Source: Mikania micrantha (Eukaryota; Streptophyta; Magnoliopsida; Asterales; Asteraceae). From it: a stretch of DNA of 64,000 bases. How positions within the stretch are numbered: position 1 is the first letter of the stretch; each line of letters starts with the position of its first letter. Location: NCBI GenBank assembly GCA_009363875.1, contig CM018680.1:61182700-61246699 (forward strand), given 5' to 3'. Under the pieces are notes generated by a model. The model saw only the letters and a list, made by a program, of their open reading frames with translations, was not told where the DNA came from and made no database searches. This document shows, piece by piece, positions 34,945 through 47,407 of this stretch. Position numbers and translations under genes: made by a program.

Positions 34945-37162
34945 TGTAAGCCCCATAACTTCCACATGTATGACACGTGTTTAAAACGACATCAAAGTTT
35001 AGGTCCCAGATTTTTGTCAAACCGACAAATGTAATTAACACCATAAACACCTCATTTACACACGACTTTACAAAATAATTGATGTTAGTTAAACATTCAA
35101 TAACAAAAATTACATTTGAGTTATCACCAAAAACCTTTGTTTAACACCAACAAAGAAAAACCACAAAAAATGTTTGATCCGAATCCCTGCTAGGCAAACC
35201 AATCACGACCCCGTTCACCCCTTCCGTTCACCTGAAACACCATAATTAAGTCACCATTAGTTCATTAGAACTAAGTAAGATCACCATGCCCGACCACACG
35301 AGCTTACATGACCCAAAAAGTCAATTTTGGTCAAATTTTACTCGGGGCGTATGGTTTAGGCGTATCTGGGGCGTATCACAGACAAAATCAAGAGTTGCAG
35401 CTGAAGGAGGCGTATGATACGCCCCCCCCAGGCGTATCATACGCCGGGCACCACCTGCACATCTATTTTTGCTGTTTTAAGCCATCTCAACCCCTTTCGC
35501 TCAAATACGACCGTTCCAATACCCCCATAAACATTATATAACACCATATAATCATATTAAACACCTTAATTCACCAAATTATAACCATCATGGTCATAAT
35601 ATCAAACGATTTACTAACGGGTCGTTTGCACCCAAAACTCCATTGAAATCTTATTCCACAAGATTTCTCAAGTTAAGTAAACCACACCACTTGTGTTTTA
35701 CTAACTTGATTACACCCAACAAGAACATTCACACACCATGTGAATAATTCAATGTCATAATCACACCACTTGTGATTCAAAACACCAAGATTAAGTCAAT
35801 TTCAAATATAAGTTCACACACCTTGTGAACTATTTGCATACAACCACCACACATAAAAATAAACACTAAGTCAATCATAGACTAGTATTAGAACACCATT
35901 TCAACAATAATCAAGCAACATATATCACCTATTGCTCATTATTGACTAGCAACAAGATCATAATCACCAACTCACCTAAAAGTCAAATCTTTCACTATAA
36001 CATTCATACATGCATAACACCATTACACATAACAAGTAAAAGATTTGGGTGACTTACCTTGTTCCAACGTGCTATCCTCTATAACCAATTCCTTCCCGGG
36101 TCGTTTGGTTTCACCCACACCTTCACTATCAATTCCTATTATCACAACTAATAGGTTTAATATAAAGTTTGACCACAATTAGTCAACATACACCCCAATG
36201 TCAACATTTTCAATCTAATTTGTTTCCAATTGACCCTTAACCATATCAATTCACCATTGTTGATGTTATAAACCCACATAATTCACATCACCATTGGTTT
36301 AAACCAATTTTAAGTTAAATACCCTACTTGGCATTTCATCAAACACCTTGTATGCACAAATTCATGTGCTAATGATCATTCATCATTAAAACACCTATGT
36401 AGCTCCATTATTATGTTTAAAAATGATCAATCTCAACAATTTCACCACAAACTACAATAATATAGTGAATATCATCAAATCCCCACCTTTAAACACTACT
36501 TTACACACCATGTTCATCAACTCCATGAAAACCCCAATTCCCCCATTTTCATAACATGTAAATCATGAAAGAAAACAATCAAAAGTTGTTCCTATATGAT
36601 TATCAACATCATTAACAACATTTGACACTCTCAAAACACCAAATTTGAGAGTTTTACCCATCAAACCCACACCCCCTATGGAACCCACGAAAATCCCATC
36701 AAAAACACCCAAAAATCTTACCTAGATGTTGTTTGATGCAAGAGGAACTCCAATTTATACTTGCATTCAAGATCAAGCTATGAATCATGCACCAATTTGA
36801 AGGATTTCCAGAATTTTAAGCTTTCTCCTTGTCTTCCCTTCTCTTTCACGTTTTCCAGCACACACACACACACATAAAAGTGTGAAATGTTGACCAAGTC
36901 AACATTTAACCCCTCTTTTAAGCCAAGTTTCATCTATTGGCAGTTTTGGTCCCTCTATTACTAGTTAAAACTAACTAGTTACAACTAACTAAGTTAAGTT
37001 AGTAAACACCCAACATATTGTTAAAATAAACAAACACTCTTAAAACACCCACCAATTTGTTATAATTAACAAATATTAATAAAACACCCATCAAATTAAA
37101 TAAACACAATCATACACCAATTATGCTTAATTTATAATATTTCACCAAAATGGGATGTTACA
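34945..37162 (-). mobile_element. Solo LTR (2218 bp) in element A pol, TSD GTTTT
   Basis: Plus-strand borders TGTAAGCCCCATAAC and TGGGATGTTACA, flanked by GTTTT at 34940-34944 and 37163-37167. It separates pol codons for HFVEKL and PVEIMDRE. On the minus strand it begins TGTAACATCCCATTTTGG and has a donor-like CATCTAGGTAAGATTT and a late TGTTTCAGGTGAAC as in other LTRs here, so minus orientation is favoured. Confidence 0.9.
35345..35445. repeat. GGCGTAT palindrome cluster in the 34945 solo LTR
   Basis: GGCGTATGATACGCC (35409-35423) and GGCGTATCATACGCC (35431-35445) are each palindromic and are reverse complements of each other. Half sites GGCGTAT occur three more times at 35345-35376. Confidence 0.8.
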
Positions 37163-39569
37163 GTTTTTCAACAAAATGCATGGTATCATCGACACGAATG
37201 TCATCGAGTGGTACCTGAAGATCCTGATCAGCTAAGCACTTTCTCAAATTGGACATGTGAAACGTTGGGTGTACATTGCTAAGTTCAGGAGGAAGTTCCA
37301 ACTTGTAGGCAACCTTCCCGATCCGTTCAAGAATCTTAAAAGGGCCAACATATCGTGGAGCAAGCTTACCCTTCTTCCCAAATCGTACTATTCCTTTCCA
37401 GGGCGATACTTTGAGTAGTACCATGTCATCAACTTCAAACTCTAAAGGTTTCCTTCGCTTATCCGCGTAACTCTTCCATCGACTGCGAGCAGCTAACAGA
37501 TTGTCACGAATCTGGCGAATCTTGTCAGTCGTTTCTTAAATAATCTCAGGACCAGTGATCTGCGATTCGCCGACCTCGGTCCAACAAATAGGTGACCGAC
37601 ATTTTCTACCATAAAGAGCTTCAAACGGCGCCATACCAATGCTCGCGTGATAACTGTTGTTATACGAGAACTCGACTAATGGTAGATGGCTATCCCAATT
37701 GCCACCGAAATCGATGACACAAGCTCTCAACATATCTTCCAATGTCTGAATCGTTCACTCCGTCTGTCTATCTATTTGAGGATAATAAGCGGTGCTAAGA
37801 TCCAGTCTTGTTCCAAAAGCCTCATGAAGTGATTCTCAAAATCGTGCCATGAAACGAGCATCACGATCTGATATTATGCTTAAGGGAATCCCATGTCGGC
37901 TAACAATCTCATCAACATAGATACGAGCTAACTTCCGCACAGGGTACGTCTCTCGTATCGGTAAGAAATGAGCCGTCTTGGTCAATCTATCAACTATCAC
38001 CCAAATAATATCCTTACCATTTGCGGTTCGCGGGAGTTTAGTAATGAAATCCATAGAGATATTCTCCCACTTCCACATAGGTATTTCCGGTTGTATTAAC
38101 AATCCTGAAGGTCGCTGGTGTTCTGCCTTGACTTTAGCATAGTTAAGGCACTTGGACACATACTTAGCAATATCCTTCTTCATTCCAGGCCACCAGTACA
38201 AGGCCCTAAGGTCTTGATACATCTTATCAGCACCTGGATGGATTGAGTAGCGAGACTTATGAGCTTCATCCATAATCATCATCCTAAGACCATCCCTGTT
38301 CGGTATCCACAACCGATTCAAGTAATACATCAAACCATCATCCTTAGTTTCCAATAATATCTCAGCCCCGCAAGACATCTCATTTTTCAAGTTATCTTGA
38401 GCTAATGAGTGTTGTTGGGCTGTGAGAACATCATTATGGAGACTAGTGTGCACTCGGACACTATGGATCTGAACTTGGCTTTTGCGACTAAGCGCATCTG
38501 CTACTACATTCGCTTTACCAAGATGGTAGCGAATTTCACAGTCATAATCGTTCAACAGTTCAACACATCTCCGTTATCTCATGTTAAGTTCCTTCTGGTT
38601 GAGAATATGTTGCAAACTCTTGTGATCTGTAAAGACTACACACTTTGTGCCATAAAGATAATGTCTCCATATCTTCAAAGCAAACACGGCTGCACCAAGT
38701 TCCAAGTCGTGTGTAGTGTAGTTCTTCTCATGTATTTTCAACTGTCTTGATGCATACGCCACAACCTTTCCCCGTTGCATGAGGACACAACTGAGACCTA
38801 GGTTGGATGCATCACAGTAAACCACAAAATCATCATTTCCATCAGGCAATGTCAAGACAGGAGCATCACAAAGTTTCTGCTTCAAAGTCTGGAATGCCTC
38901 TTCTTGCATTGGTCCCCACTCATAAGGTTTATTCTTCTGAGTCAAAGAAGTGAGAGGGATAGCAATCCTGGAGAAATTCAAAATAAACCGCCGATAGTAA
39001 CCGGCAAGTCCGAGAAATGATCGAATCTCCGTTGGTGTCGTCGGTGTACTCCAATTCTTCACCGCATCAATCTTCGCAGGATCCACATGAACGCCCTTTT
39101 CATTGACTATGTGTCCCAAGAATTGAACTTCCTTAAGCCAAAATTCACATTTATAGAATTTAGCATACAGTTGCTCCTCTCTTAGGATCTCCAAAATCAA
39201 CTTAAGGTGATGCTCGTGTTCTTCCTTACTCTTGGAATATATCAAAATATCATCAATGAATACAATCTCAAATTTATCCAAGTATGGCCTACAAACACGG
39301 TTCATGAGATCCATGAAAACCGCCGGTGCATTGGTAAGGCCGAAAGGCATTACCAAAAATTCATAATGGTCATATCTTGTTCTAAACGCCGTCTTGGAAA
39401 TATCATCATCATGTACACGAAGTTGATGATACCCAGACCTAAGATCGATCTTCGAAAACCATGCCGAGCCTTGAAGTTGATCGAAAAGATCATCGATGCG
39501 CGACAGAGGATATTGATTCTTAATTGTCAGCATGTTCAATTCGCGGTAGTCGATGCACATTAGGAATGA

Positions 39570-42500
39570 TGTAACATTTGTACGTTTAGTCATGGTAGTC
39601 GTAAACAGTGTTAGAACAGTGTGTGTCCATGTTCAGTCAATCAATGTGATTCATGTGTTCATAATGTGTTTGTGTGTTACAGGATCTTATTTATTTAAGG
39701 ACAAGTATGTATTATTTATTTACAGTCGAGTTCACTAGGCAAGAACAGTATCGTGTTATATCGAAACAGTGGTGGGCAGCGAGAGTGAGCCCTATATATA
39801 TACTGCGTTCGGTGTAATAGGATAATGTTAGTGCGTAGTGTTGAGACGAATATTATGACAATTAATTAATTCAACAAGAATCGTAATACGTAAGCGAGAC
39901 TGAGTATAGTTATGGGTGACGATCCATAATGAAACGAATGTTGAACTTATAATTATGATTAAACGACTTTAAATAATTAATACGATCGAAAAACGTACGC
40001 GATTGCGGGTATACACGTAATTGTATGTGTTTAACGATCTGACAACGCACGAAGAGTAAAAATAATTAAAATAATTATTTTACATTTTTACAATTTTGAA
40101 ACTCATCAAAATGATGAGAATTATAATCCTTTATTTAAAAGCCGCGTAAAATACGCGTTACGTTCCGGAAACGCGGACCGAGCGACCGAAACGAACCCGA
40201 ATACCACCCGGGTCATAAAATCCCTAATTTCTCCTCATTTAGTTCATAAGTTGCAGCCTCATGTCTTTCTCTCTCTAGAAAATTCGTTCACCATTTCTCA
40301 CCCTAGAAAAGCATCACAAATTCATCCATAACTCCTTCGTTTCTCGTTGGAATCGCGCATATAATATATCAAAACGACCGGCTCGACGAGAGGAATCTAG
40401 GAGTACAATGGATCGGAGCTAACTCGAAGTATACTGGCCGGAATCGTGGAAAGAAGGGGCTGATCTGCAGGTATGTTACTGTTCATAGTCTTCTTCACTG
40501 CAGTTTTCGATTTCCAGCCCTTATAGCTCACGATTTTGACCTGTAATCAGCATAGGAACATCTAGATTGACTTGTATTAAGATTATTTATGGTTTTTACG
40601 GATTGATTGGGGCTGTAATCTTCAAAACGGGGCTGCCATGACTACATATGCAGCCCTCGACACCCATCTGCACCAAAAACAGCCCTAATACCTTGTAAAT
40701 GGGTGATGTTTGAGCTGAACATGGATCTTGTGTGAGTGGCCATGGTCGTGGAGGCTGGAAGGAAAGGATTCAGGGCTGATCCGATCCAGCCCTGTTGATG
40801 TTATCCTGATTTGGAGCTGCCATGACCGGAACTATATATATCTAGATAGTATTAATGTAATTGGAACCATGTTCTTATCCTTTGTTATCTGCCCAAGGAA
40901 GTCCCAGGCCAACACATGAGATAAATTTGGTGGAGTTGGATAAAATTAAGGGAGGCATCGAACAAATAAACCCCACCAATTAATATTAACTTTCATTGCT
41001 TCTAATATCCCACCAATGCATGGTCTTAATAACTAATATCAGCCCAAGAAAAATCAGAATTTGTGATTGGTTAGACCATTGAATCGAAGTGATAAAGATA
41101 GAAGGATGCCATTAAGTGGATAGTTATCAATATTGTGATTTCAATGGACGCCACCTTCTGTTTGATAAAAACAACCATTCAAACTCTTAAAAACCACCAT
41201 AATTCACAAACATAATCTGGAGTAGGTTCACTCAATGATTTTAAAACATCGAACCATGGGTATTGGGCGCACAATTCGGCTAGTATTGAAAGAATAATAA
41301 GCTATAGATATTATTAATTCCGATGGGTTCCTCTTGAGCCCTAGATGGTCGATAGTGTTAAGTTTGATTGTCACCCAGACACAAAGGCTGTCGATATTAG
41401 ATTCCTAAATTCATGTATGGGTTCTAAACCTAAGGGTTGTTAAACATCAAACGCTAAAAAAAAAAAAAATACAAGTAGTCATTTAAGCCTAATGGGTCGA
41501 TAAGGGTGATCTAACTCTGGTCCGACCTAAAGTAATTATGGATTGATCTCATTTGATTTAAGTTTAACTTAATCTAATGATAAGATCATATCCTAAACAC
41601 AAAGGCTTAAAACACTTTAACTTTTCAAAAAAACTACATGTTAAACAAGAGTTTATCATACCCATAAACACATGTTATCCTTATGCATAACGAGTTGTGC
41701 ATAAAAGAACACGACACGTATTTTTCATAAATCAAGTGTTAATTCAAATGATTCAATCATGTCTTTCAAGATCGCACAACATTCCTAAACATGAGAACAA
41801 GTTATTCAAGAGTAAATCAAGTTCAAGATAACACAAGTCAATCAAAAAAGTCAACTTCTATACAATTATAAATCTTATATCTTATGTATGATTACAATGA
41901 TATAGGAACCAGTTAGAAGTCCTGTTTGCTACTTGCTATCTGTTTTAGTTCAGAGTCTACTGCAGACAGGTGAGAACATTAGCCCCTCTTTTACTGTTTT
42001 ATAACTGTTTTGGGGTGGAACACGTGATCAAACCAGCTGTTTACAATTGTATTTCATCACACAAGATGTGTGTATTCTTATAAACATTACAGGTTCATTT
42101 TACGAATTCAAGGGATTCATCAACTGTTTTAAAGGAATTGTTAACTGATTTAAAGGATTTATCAACTATTAAACTCTTTTTACTAAAAAGGTTTTATAAA
42201 GACCCTTTGAACTGTTTTATAACAGATTTACTCAAATGATTTTATAAAGGATAAACACTTTTAAATCAATGGATTTTATAAACTCTTTTGTTATAAACCT
42301 TGTTATTATACAAGGTCACTATTTCATGGTATTCAAATCAAAGGAATTCAATTCATGGTATTCAACTCAAGATTGTTCATTTCATGGTATTCAAATCAAG
42401 AGATTCATTTCATGGCATTCAAAACAAAGGATTTAACTCATGGGATTAAATCCAGGTTTTCAGTTCATGTTATCAAATAAGGCATTAACACGCTCGGTTA

Positions 42501-43271
42501 AAGAAAGGTTCATAAACATGGTGTCCATTGTTGTAAACAAACTTATAAACGCATCAAGTATCATATTCATTAGCGTTAGTACTGGGTGATCACAACAAGG
42601 GAAAGCGGACACATTGGTTCTTATCCAGGATGGAGTTAGCTTTTAAATTTGTTTTAAAAGCTAACTGCAGGTCTGGTGTTATTATGGTTTTCAAAATTGC
42701 TATACATAATCTAACTCCAAACGTGGTTTGAGACTTGATATTATATGTTGGCTTTCGTGCGAACAGTGATTGGACTGTTTACACTCATTTTCTTACTTGA
42801 TGTTAGTTTGGGTTGCAGCTCATCCGTGTGAATCTTTTGTTGCTTTAACTTACCTATGCCTTATATCATATATTCATGTTTACAAATGTTAAACCTATTG
42901 TTCTCACCAACTACGTCTGTAGTTGACAGTTACTTTTCACGTGTTTCAGGTAATCAGGTTTAAGACATTCTCAGGGACAACTAAGGAGACCATTCTAAGA
43001 TAGAACAAGATGAAGAAACATGCTAGGATGGATTAGAAACACACTAAATCCTGATTGTTTAATTGTCTTGTTTGAAGTCTTATTTTGTAACTATATTTTG
43101 GGTCTGTAGTTGTCTTTCTTTTGGTAGATAGTTGTCTGTAACTAAACAATTGTCTTAACATTACGAAACATAGTAATCCGTTGTGGTTGTTCTTATTCAA
43201 TACTTGTGCATGATTCAACTGTTCATACGTCACCGCGCCGTGGATTCCGCACGCGGCGCAGGGGTGTGACA
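39570..43271 (+). mobile_element. Solo LTR (3702 bp) in element A RT, TSD AATGA
   Basis: Borders TGTAACATTTGTACG and CGCAGGGGTGTGACA. AATGA at 39565-39569 and 43272-43276 is the TSD. It splits RT between KKKDGSF and MCIDYREL. A TATA-like CTATATATATACTG near 39792, a strong donor GCAGGTATGTTACT near 40470 and a 3' part like the element B LTR favour plus orientation. No internal coding region is seen. Confidence 0.88.
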
Positions 43272-44614
43272 AATGACCCGTCCTTTTTCTTGACAAACAG
43301 AACCGGAGCACCCCATGGTGAATGGCTCGGGCGAATGAATCCTTTATCAATCAGTTCTTGCAGTTGGCTCGCCAATTCTTGCAACTCTGAAGGCGCAAGT
43401 CTGTAAGGAGCTTTGGCGACTGGGTTCGCACCAGGTACTAGGTCAATTCGAAATTCTACTTGACGTTCTGGTGGAAGACCCGGCAAATCGTCTGGAAACA
43501 CTTCAGGAAAATCTTTTATCACAGGAAAGTCTTCAATGCTCTTTCCCTTCTCTTTCTTCTCCACAACGTGTGCTAAGAATGCTATACATTTCTTCTTAAG
43601 GTACTTGTGTGCTTTAGTGCAGGACATTAGCTTAAGACCTTTACTAGAAGTCTCCCCAAAAACTCTTAAAGTTTCACCCGAAGGTAAAGGGGATACGAAT
43701 GTATTTTTCATGACAAACTATCTCCGCTTTGTGGATGGCTAACCAATCCATGCCTATGATAACATCGAAGCTACCAAGGTGCATAGGTATAAGATCAATT
43801 GTGAAAACGTGATCATTTAAGTTCACAATACATCCAATAATAACAGTGTCAATGTCAATAGTATTTCCGTCAGCCACCTCCACGTTAAATGGTTTATCTA
43901 AGTGAGTACGTGTTTTACCAAGCATGCATTCAAAGTCATATGAAACGAAACTCCTATCAGCACCAGAATCAAATAAGACAGATGCATAAGAGTTGTTGAT
44001 CAGAAATGTACTGTTGACCACATCCTAGTTGGCTTGAGCAGCTGGAGCATTCAGTTGAAATGCTCTGCCTCTTGCCACCATTTGATTGTTTCCTGTCAAC
44101 TTTGGGCATTGATTTCTGAAATGACCCACTTCACCACACTCGTAACAGGCTCTTTCCTGTACAGGTACCTGGCGAACGGGTACAGCTTGAATTTTTTGAG
44201 CTTGCGGAGCTGGCAGTGCAAGCGGAGCAGGTTGCATCCTTTGTGCTTGCGGTGCGCTCCGACAAACATTAGCAAAATGGCCATACTTGCCACAGATGTT
44301 ACAGACGCGACATGGCAAGTTAGGCGCGTGATGATACCTACAGATGTTACATTGAGGAGTGACCCCAACATAATTTCCGGCAGCGGGGTTGTTTGATGAT
44401 TGATGCGCGGACTTAGCAGCATGAGTAGTAACCACGAAGTTCCTGATCTTCCTCTTTTTGTTGCTGCTTTTTGAAGAGCTGCTTGTTCAGTCTTGACTTC
44501 AGTTGAAGTCTCCTTGGCAGATGATTTGGTGTCAGTCTTCTTGAATCCCTTTCGTGTGAGTGTTCCAGCCTTCACATGATTATCTGTGAGTGTAGCAGAT
44601 AAACGAATCGCAGC

Positions 44615-46508
44615 TGATATACTTTAATTTATACATATTATTCTACTCAAATTCCCCCGGTTTTAACGTTAACAACATGCAAATTCATTCGCAAATAGTC
44701 CTAATTATTGTTTTTGTGAATATGTAGGATAAACGGCCTTGCTCGGAAGAAAATCAAGCTTTGAATGGAATTTCAGCATTTTCTGAGCAAATTCCCAGAT
44801 GCGCACTGTCATGCCAAATCTTGCACTGGCAGTGCCGACCCATGCACGACCGTGCACAACTTTGCACGACCGTGCAATTAGGCAGTGCTAGCCCATGCAT
44901 GGCAATGCTGGCCTATGCACGACCGTGCACAATGTTGCACGACCGTGCAACCAGGTAGTGCTAGGCCATGCATGGCAGTGCTGGCCTATGCACGACAGTG
45001 CTTAAACCATGCACGACCGTGGAAGCTAGCCAGTGCCGGGCCAAAGCAAGGCAGTGCCGGGCCAAATGGAGGTAGTGCCGGCCATGACGACTTGCGCACG
45101 ACCGTGCGACTTTTGGCACGACCGTGCCTGACACCTCGAGTCAATTTTCGAGACTTAGCTGAAAATGGCAACTTCGACAACCGTCCCAGACCAAAAGTGA
45201 AGTACTGTAGCACCTTGCACGACCGTGCACCTATGGTGCACGACCGTGCCAAGTTCCAGAATTTCTATAAATTCAGCTTTTCACCTCATTTCAAAGGGTT
45301 GGACTTCCTGGAGCCAAAATACCTTCTGTTCAGATTTCTTGAAGCTATCTAAGGGAGATTGTGAAGGTCTTGAAGATCCAAGGAGCATCTAACACCATCT
45401 TGTTTCAATCCTTGCTTGCTAGTGGTTTGCATTTTGTTATTTTAATCATGTCTCTTGTTAATTTTAGCTACTTTGTTATTGTTCTTGTAAGCCTTATGGG
45501 CTAAACACTCCATTGTCTAGATTATGATGAAACTTTTGTTTATGTGATGATGAATTTATGAATTGGTCAAATGGGTTTATGTCAAAATTCAAGATGAAGT
45601 TATGATTGTATTCCAATGATGTTGTAAATTTGTGTAGGTTGATTAGTGTTCAAGAATGATGAATGTTTAGTCATACTATGTTGGAAAACCATGATCAAAC
45701 ATTTGTTTATAATCTTACAACTTGTTTTTAAGATTATGCCATGAGATTAGGAATGATAATTGGTTTCTTGAATGTTATAAAACTTGCATAAGTATACTTT
45801 CTTTCACTAAAGTTTGGAAAAACCATGGTGATATTATGATTTGTTGAATATGATTATCATGTGAATTAGGAAATTATGGCCAAATGACCTCATTTGCATG
45901 ATTGTGTTCATAGATTGTAAGTTGGAAGAAATTATGACTTTGTTGACTTTATGCAACTTAGGGTGATTAGTGTGTATAAGTCATATTAGTTTTCCTTAAG
46001 TTGTAGAATTAAGATTCTTGACGGATGACTAATTCTTGATTAAATCTTGACATAGACCTTGACATTAGGCTTCATTGAATAATCCTAGGTGATTAGAATG
46101 TGTTCTTCATTTTAATTTTCCAAAAGATTATAGGATTAGATATCTTTGACCGGAATCTAGTCAACATATGATTTTACCAATTCATAGTAATCACATCACT
46201 AGACTAAGTGAAATCATAATCTAGGCGATTTTCTGACTTTAAGTTATTTTAAAAAATCTTTTTATTTAGTTATTATTTCAAAAATTCACAAACCCGACTT
46301 TTCATGTGTTTGCTAAACATTGACCGAGATTTAGTATCGAGAGCTATCGTGTCCACGGATTGATATCCGGTTCTTACCATAAGCTATATTGCTATGCGAT
46401 AGGTACACTTGCCTATTGTGTGTGATTTAGTTCTTAGTAAAAACCATTTTTAAAACTAAAATCTGTGTGAAAAATCCATTTAATAAATATATAGTTTCAC
46501 GCACATCA
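44615..46508 (+). mobile_element. Solo LTR (1894 bp) in element A gag, TSD GCAGC
   Basis: Starts TGATATACTTTAATTTATAC and ends TTTCACGCACATCA. GCAGC at 44610-44614 and 46509-46513 is the TSD. The TGAT..ATCA ends and the late GATAGGTACACTTGCC-type segment resemble Tat/Athila-type LTRs (from memory of the family, not searched), indicating plus orientation. A TATA-like CTATAAAT is at 45265-45272. Confidence 0.88.
44844..45249. repeat. GCACGACCGTGC palindrome array
   Basis: Eight exact copies of GCACGACCGTGC (5-bp arms, AC loop) and at least two variants lie in about 400 bp, mixed with GGCAGTGC and CCATGCATGGC words. The array ends about 15 bp before the TATA-like box of this LTR. Confidence 0.85.
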
Positions 46509-47162
46509 GCAGCCTCAAGTGTTTTGGGGTTGCTTCCATAGACAATGTCTTGGATCTGCATAGGTAGATCGCCTTATATACTTCTCTATTTCTCTCTCAA
46601 GTGGTGTCACAAGATGAGGTACCAGCAGACTATACTCGTAGAAACGAGTATTGTAGATCACATTCTCCCCACTGTCCTGCTTGAGTTCCCAGAACTCAGT
46701 TTCCAGCTTCCTCATCTCGCTACGAGGACAGAATTCAGTGGTCATCAAGTTCTTGACCTTTGTCCATGTCAGTGATAGGGCAGCATCAACTCCCCTAGTT
46801 CGTTTTTCGGCATTCCACCAAGTCAGTGCTCTCTTTTGAAAAACACTGGTGGCATAGCGCACCTTCAGATTCTTGGGGCAATCACTATTGATGAAAGTAT
46901 TCTCCATGCTCTCAAACCACTGCAGTAGACCAGTGGCTGTCTCAGAACCCGTAAACTTCAGTGGATTACAGGAGTTGAAGTGTTTGAATGTGCAGACCGG
47001 TGGGTTTGCACCACCTCTGTTCTGATTGAGAGATTGATTGGCTTGAGTCAGTTGTTTCACCAATCCAGAAATGAGGTTTGCTAACTCTTGTATGCCGGAG
47101 TTGGCATTACCGTTAGCATCTTCAGAGTTCGTATCATCTCCGTTGTGACGGCGTGGCGGCAT

Positions 47163-47407
47163 GTTTCTGAGGATATTAGAAACATGTTACTACCGTTTAC
47201 AACGTAAGTTATACAAACAAGGGTCAAATGAGTTCATTTCAACAGTTAGGATTACATATAGGAACTATATTTTTCTCCTATCTGTCATTAAACTCGTAAC
47301 AAAGCAGTAATTTCCTAATATTACACTAACACATCCTAGTTGGTCATATATAATATTAACTAAATATTCCTAAATTCCAAACATTCCCCACCCTATACCA
47401 ACACTGA
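47163..47407 (-). other. Element A leader remnant, cut by element B
   Basis: AT-rich 5' leader of element A upstream of its gag ATG. Element B inserts at 47408 after ACTGA. The element A PBS and 5' LTR are expected beyond element B, outside the window. Confidence 0.55.

Larger units (their letters stand above)
34776..44021 (-). pseudogene. Element A Ty3/gypsy chromovirus pol, broken
   Basis: Domains on the minus strand: protease (LFDSGADRSF, 44021-43674), reverse transcriptase split by a solo LTR (43711-43277, then 39564 down; FIDDILIYS motif), RNase H (YCDASNLGLSCV, TDHKSLQHI), integrase (zinc-finger region HKSRYSIHPGADK, SMDFITKLP, ISDRDARF), GPY region (RYVGPFKILERIG) and a C-terminal chromodomain (VKVRWESKRG, WEREDQMK) ending at 34776. 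Damage: a frame change near 43690, stops near 38574, 37836 and 37536, and two inserted solo LTRs. The chromodomain and PBS type place it among chromoviruses, likely the Tekay clade (inference). Confidence 0.9.
44025..47162 (-). pseudogene. Element A gag, split by a solo LTR
   Basis: Starts MPPRRHNGDDTNS at 47162. The capsid region has FKHFNSCNPLKFTGSE, ALTWWNAEKR and EFCPRSEMRKLETEFW. The frame is lost just before the solo LTR at 46508. Beyond it, 44609-44025 encodes a basic linker and two CCHC knuckles (CNICGKYGHFANVC, CYECGEVGHFRNQC), with a frame change near 44450. A single in-frame TAG near 44025 separates the nucleocapsid end (AQAN) from protease. The ATG directly follows a 3' splice-site-like sequence TCCTCAG|AAACATG. 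Confidence 0.88.

Noticed and set aside
44761..45352. Cys/His- and Arg-rich frames
   Set aside because: Produced by the GCACGACCGTGC array in a solo LTR; not real zinc-finger genes.
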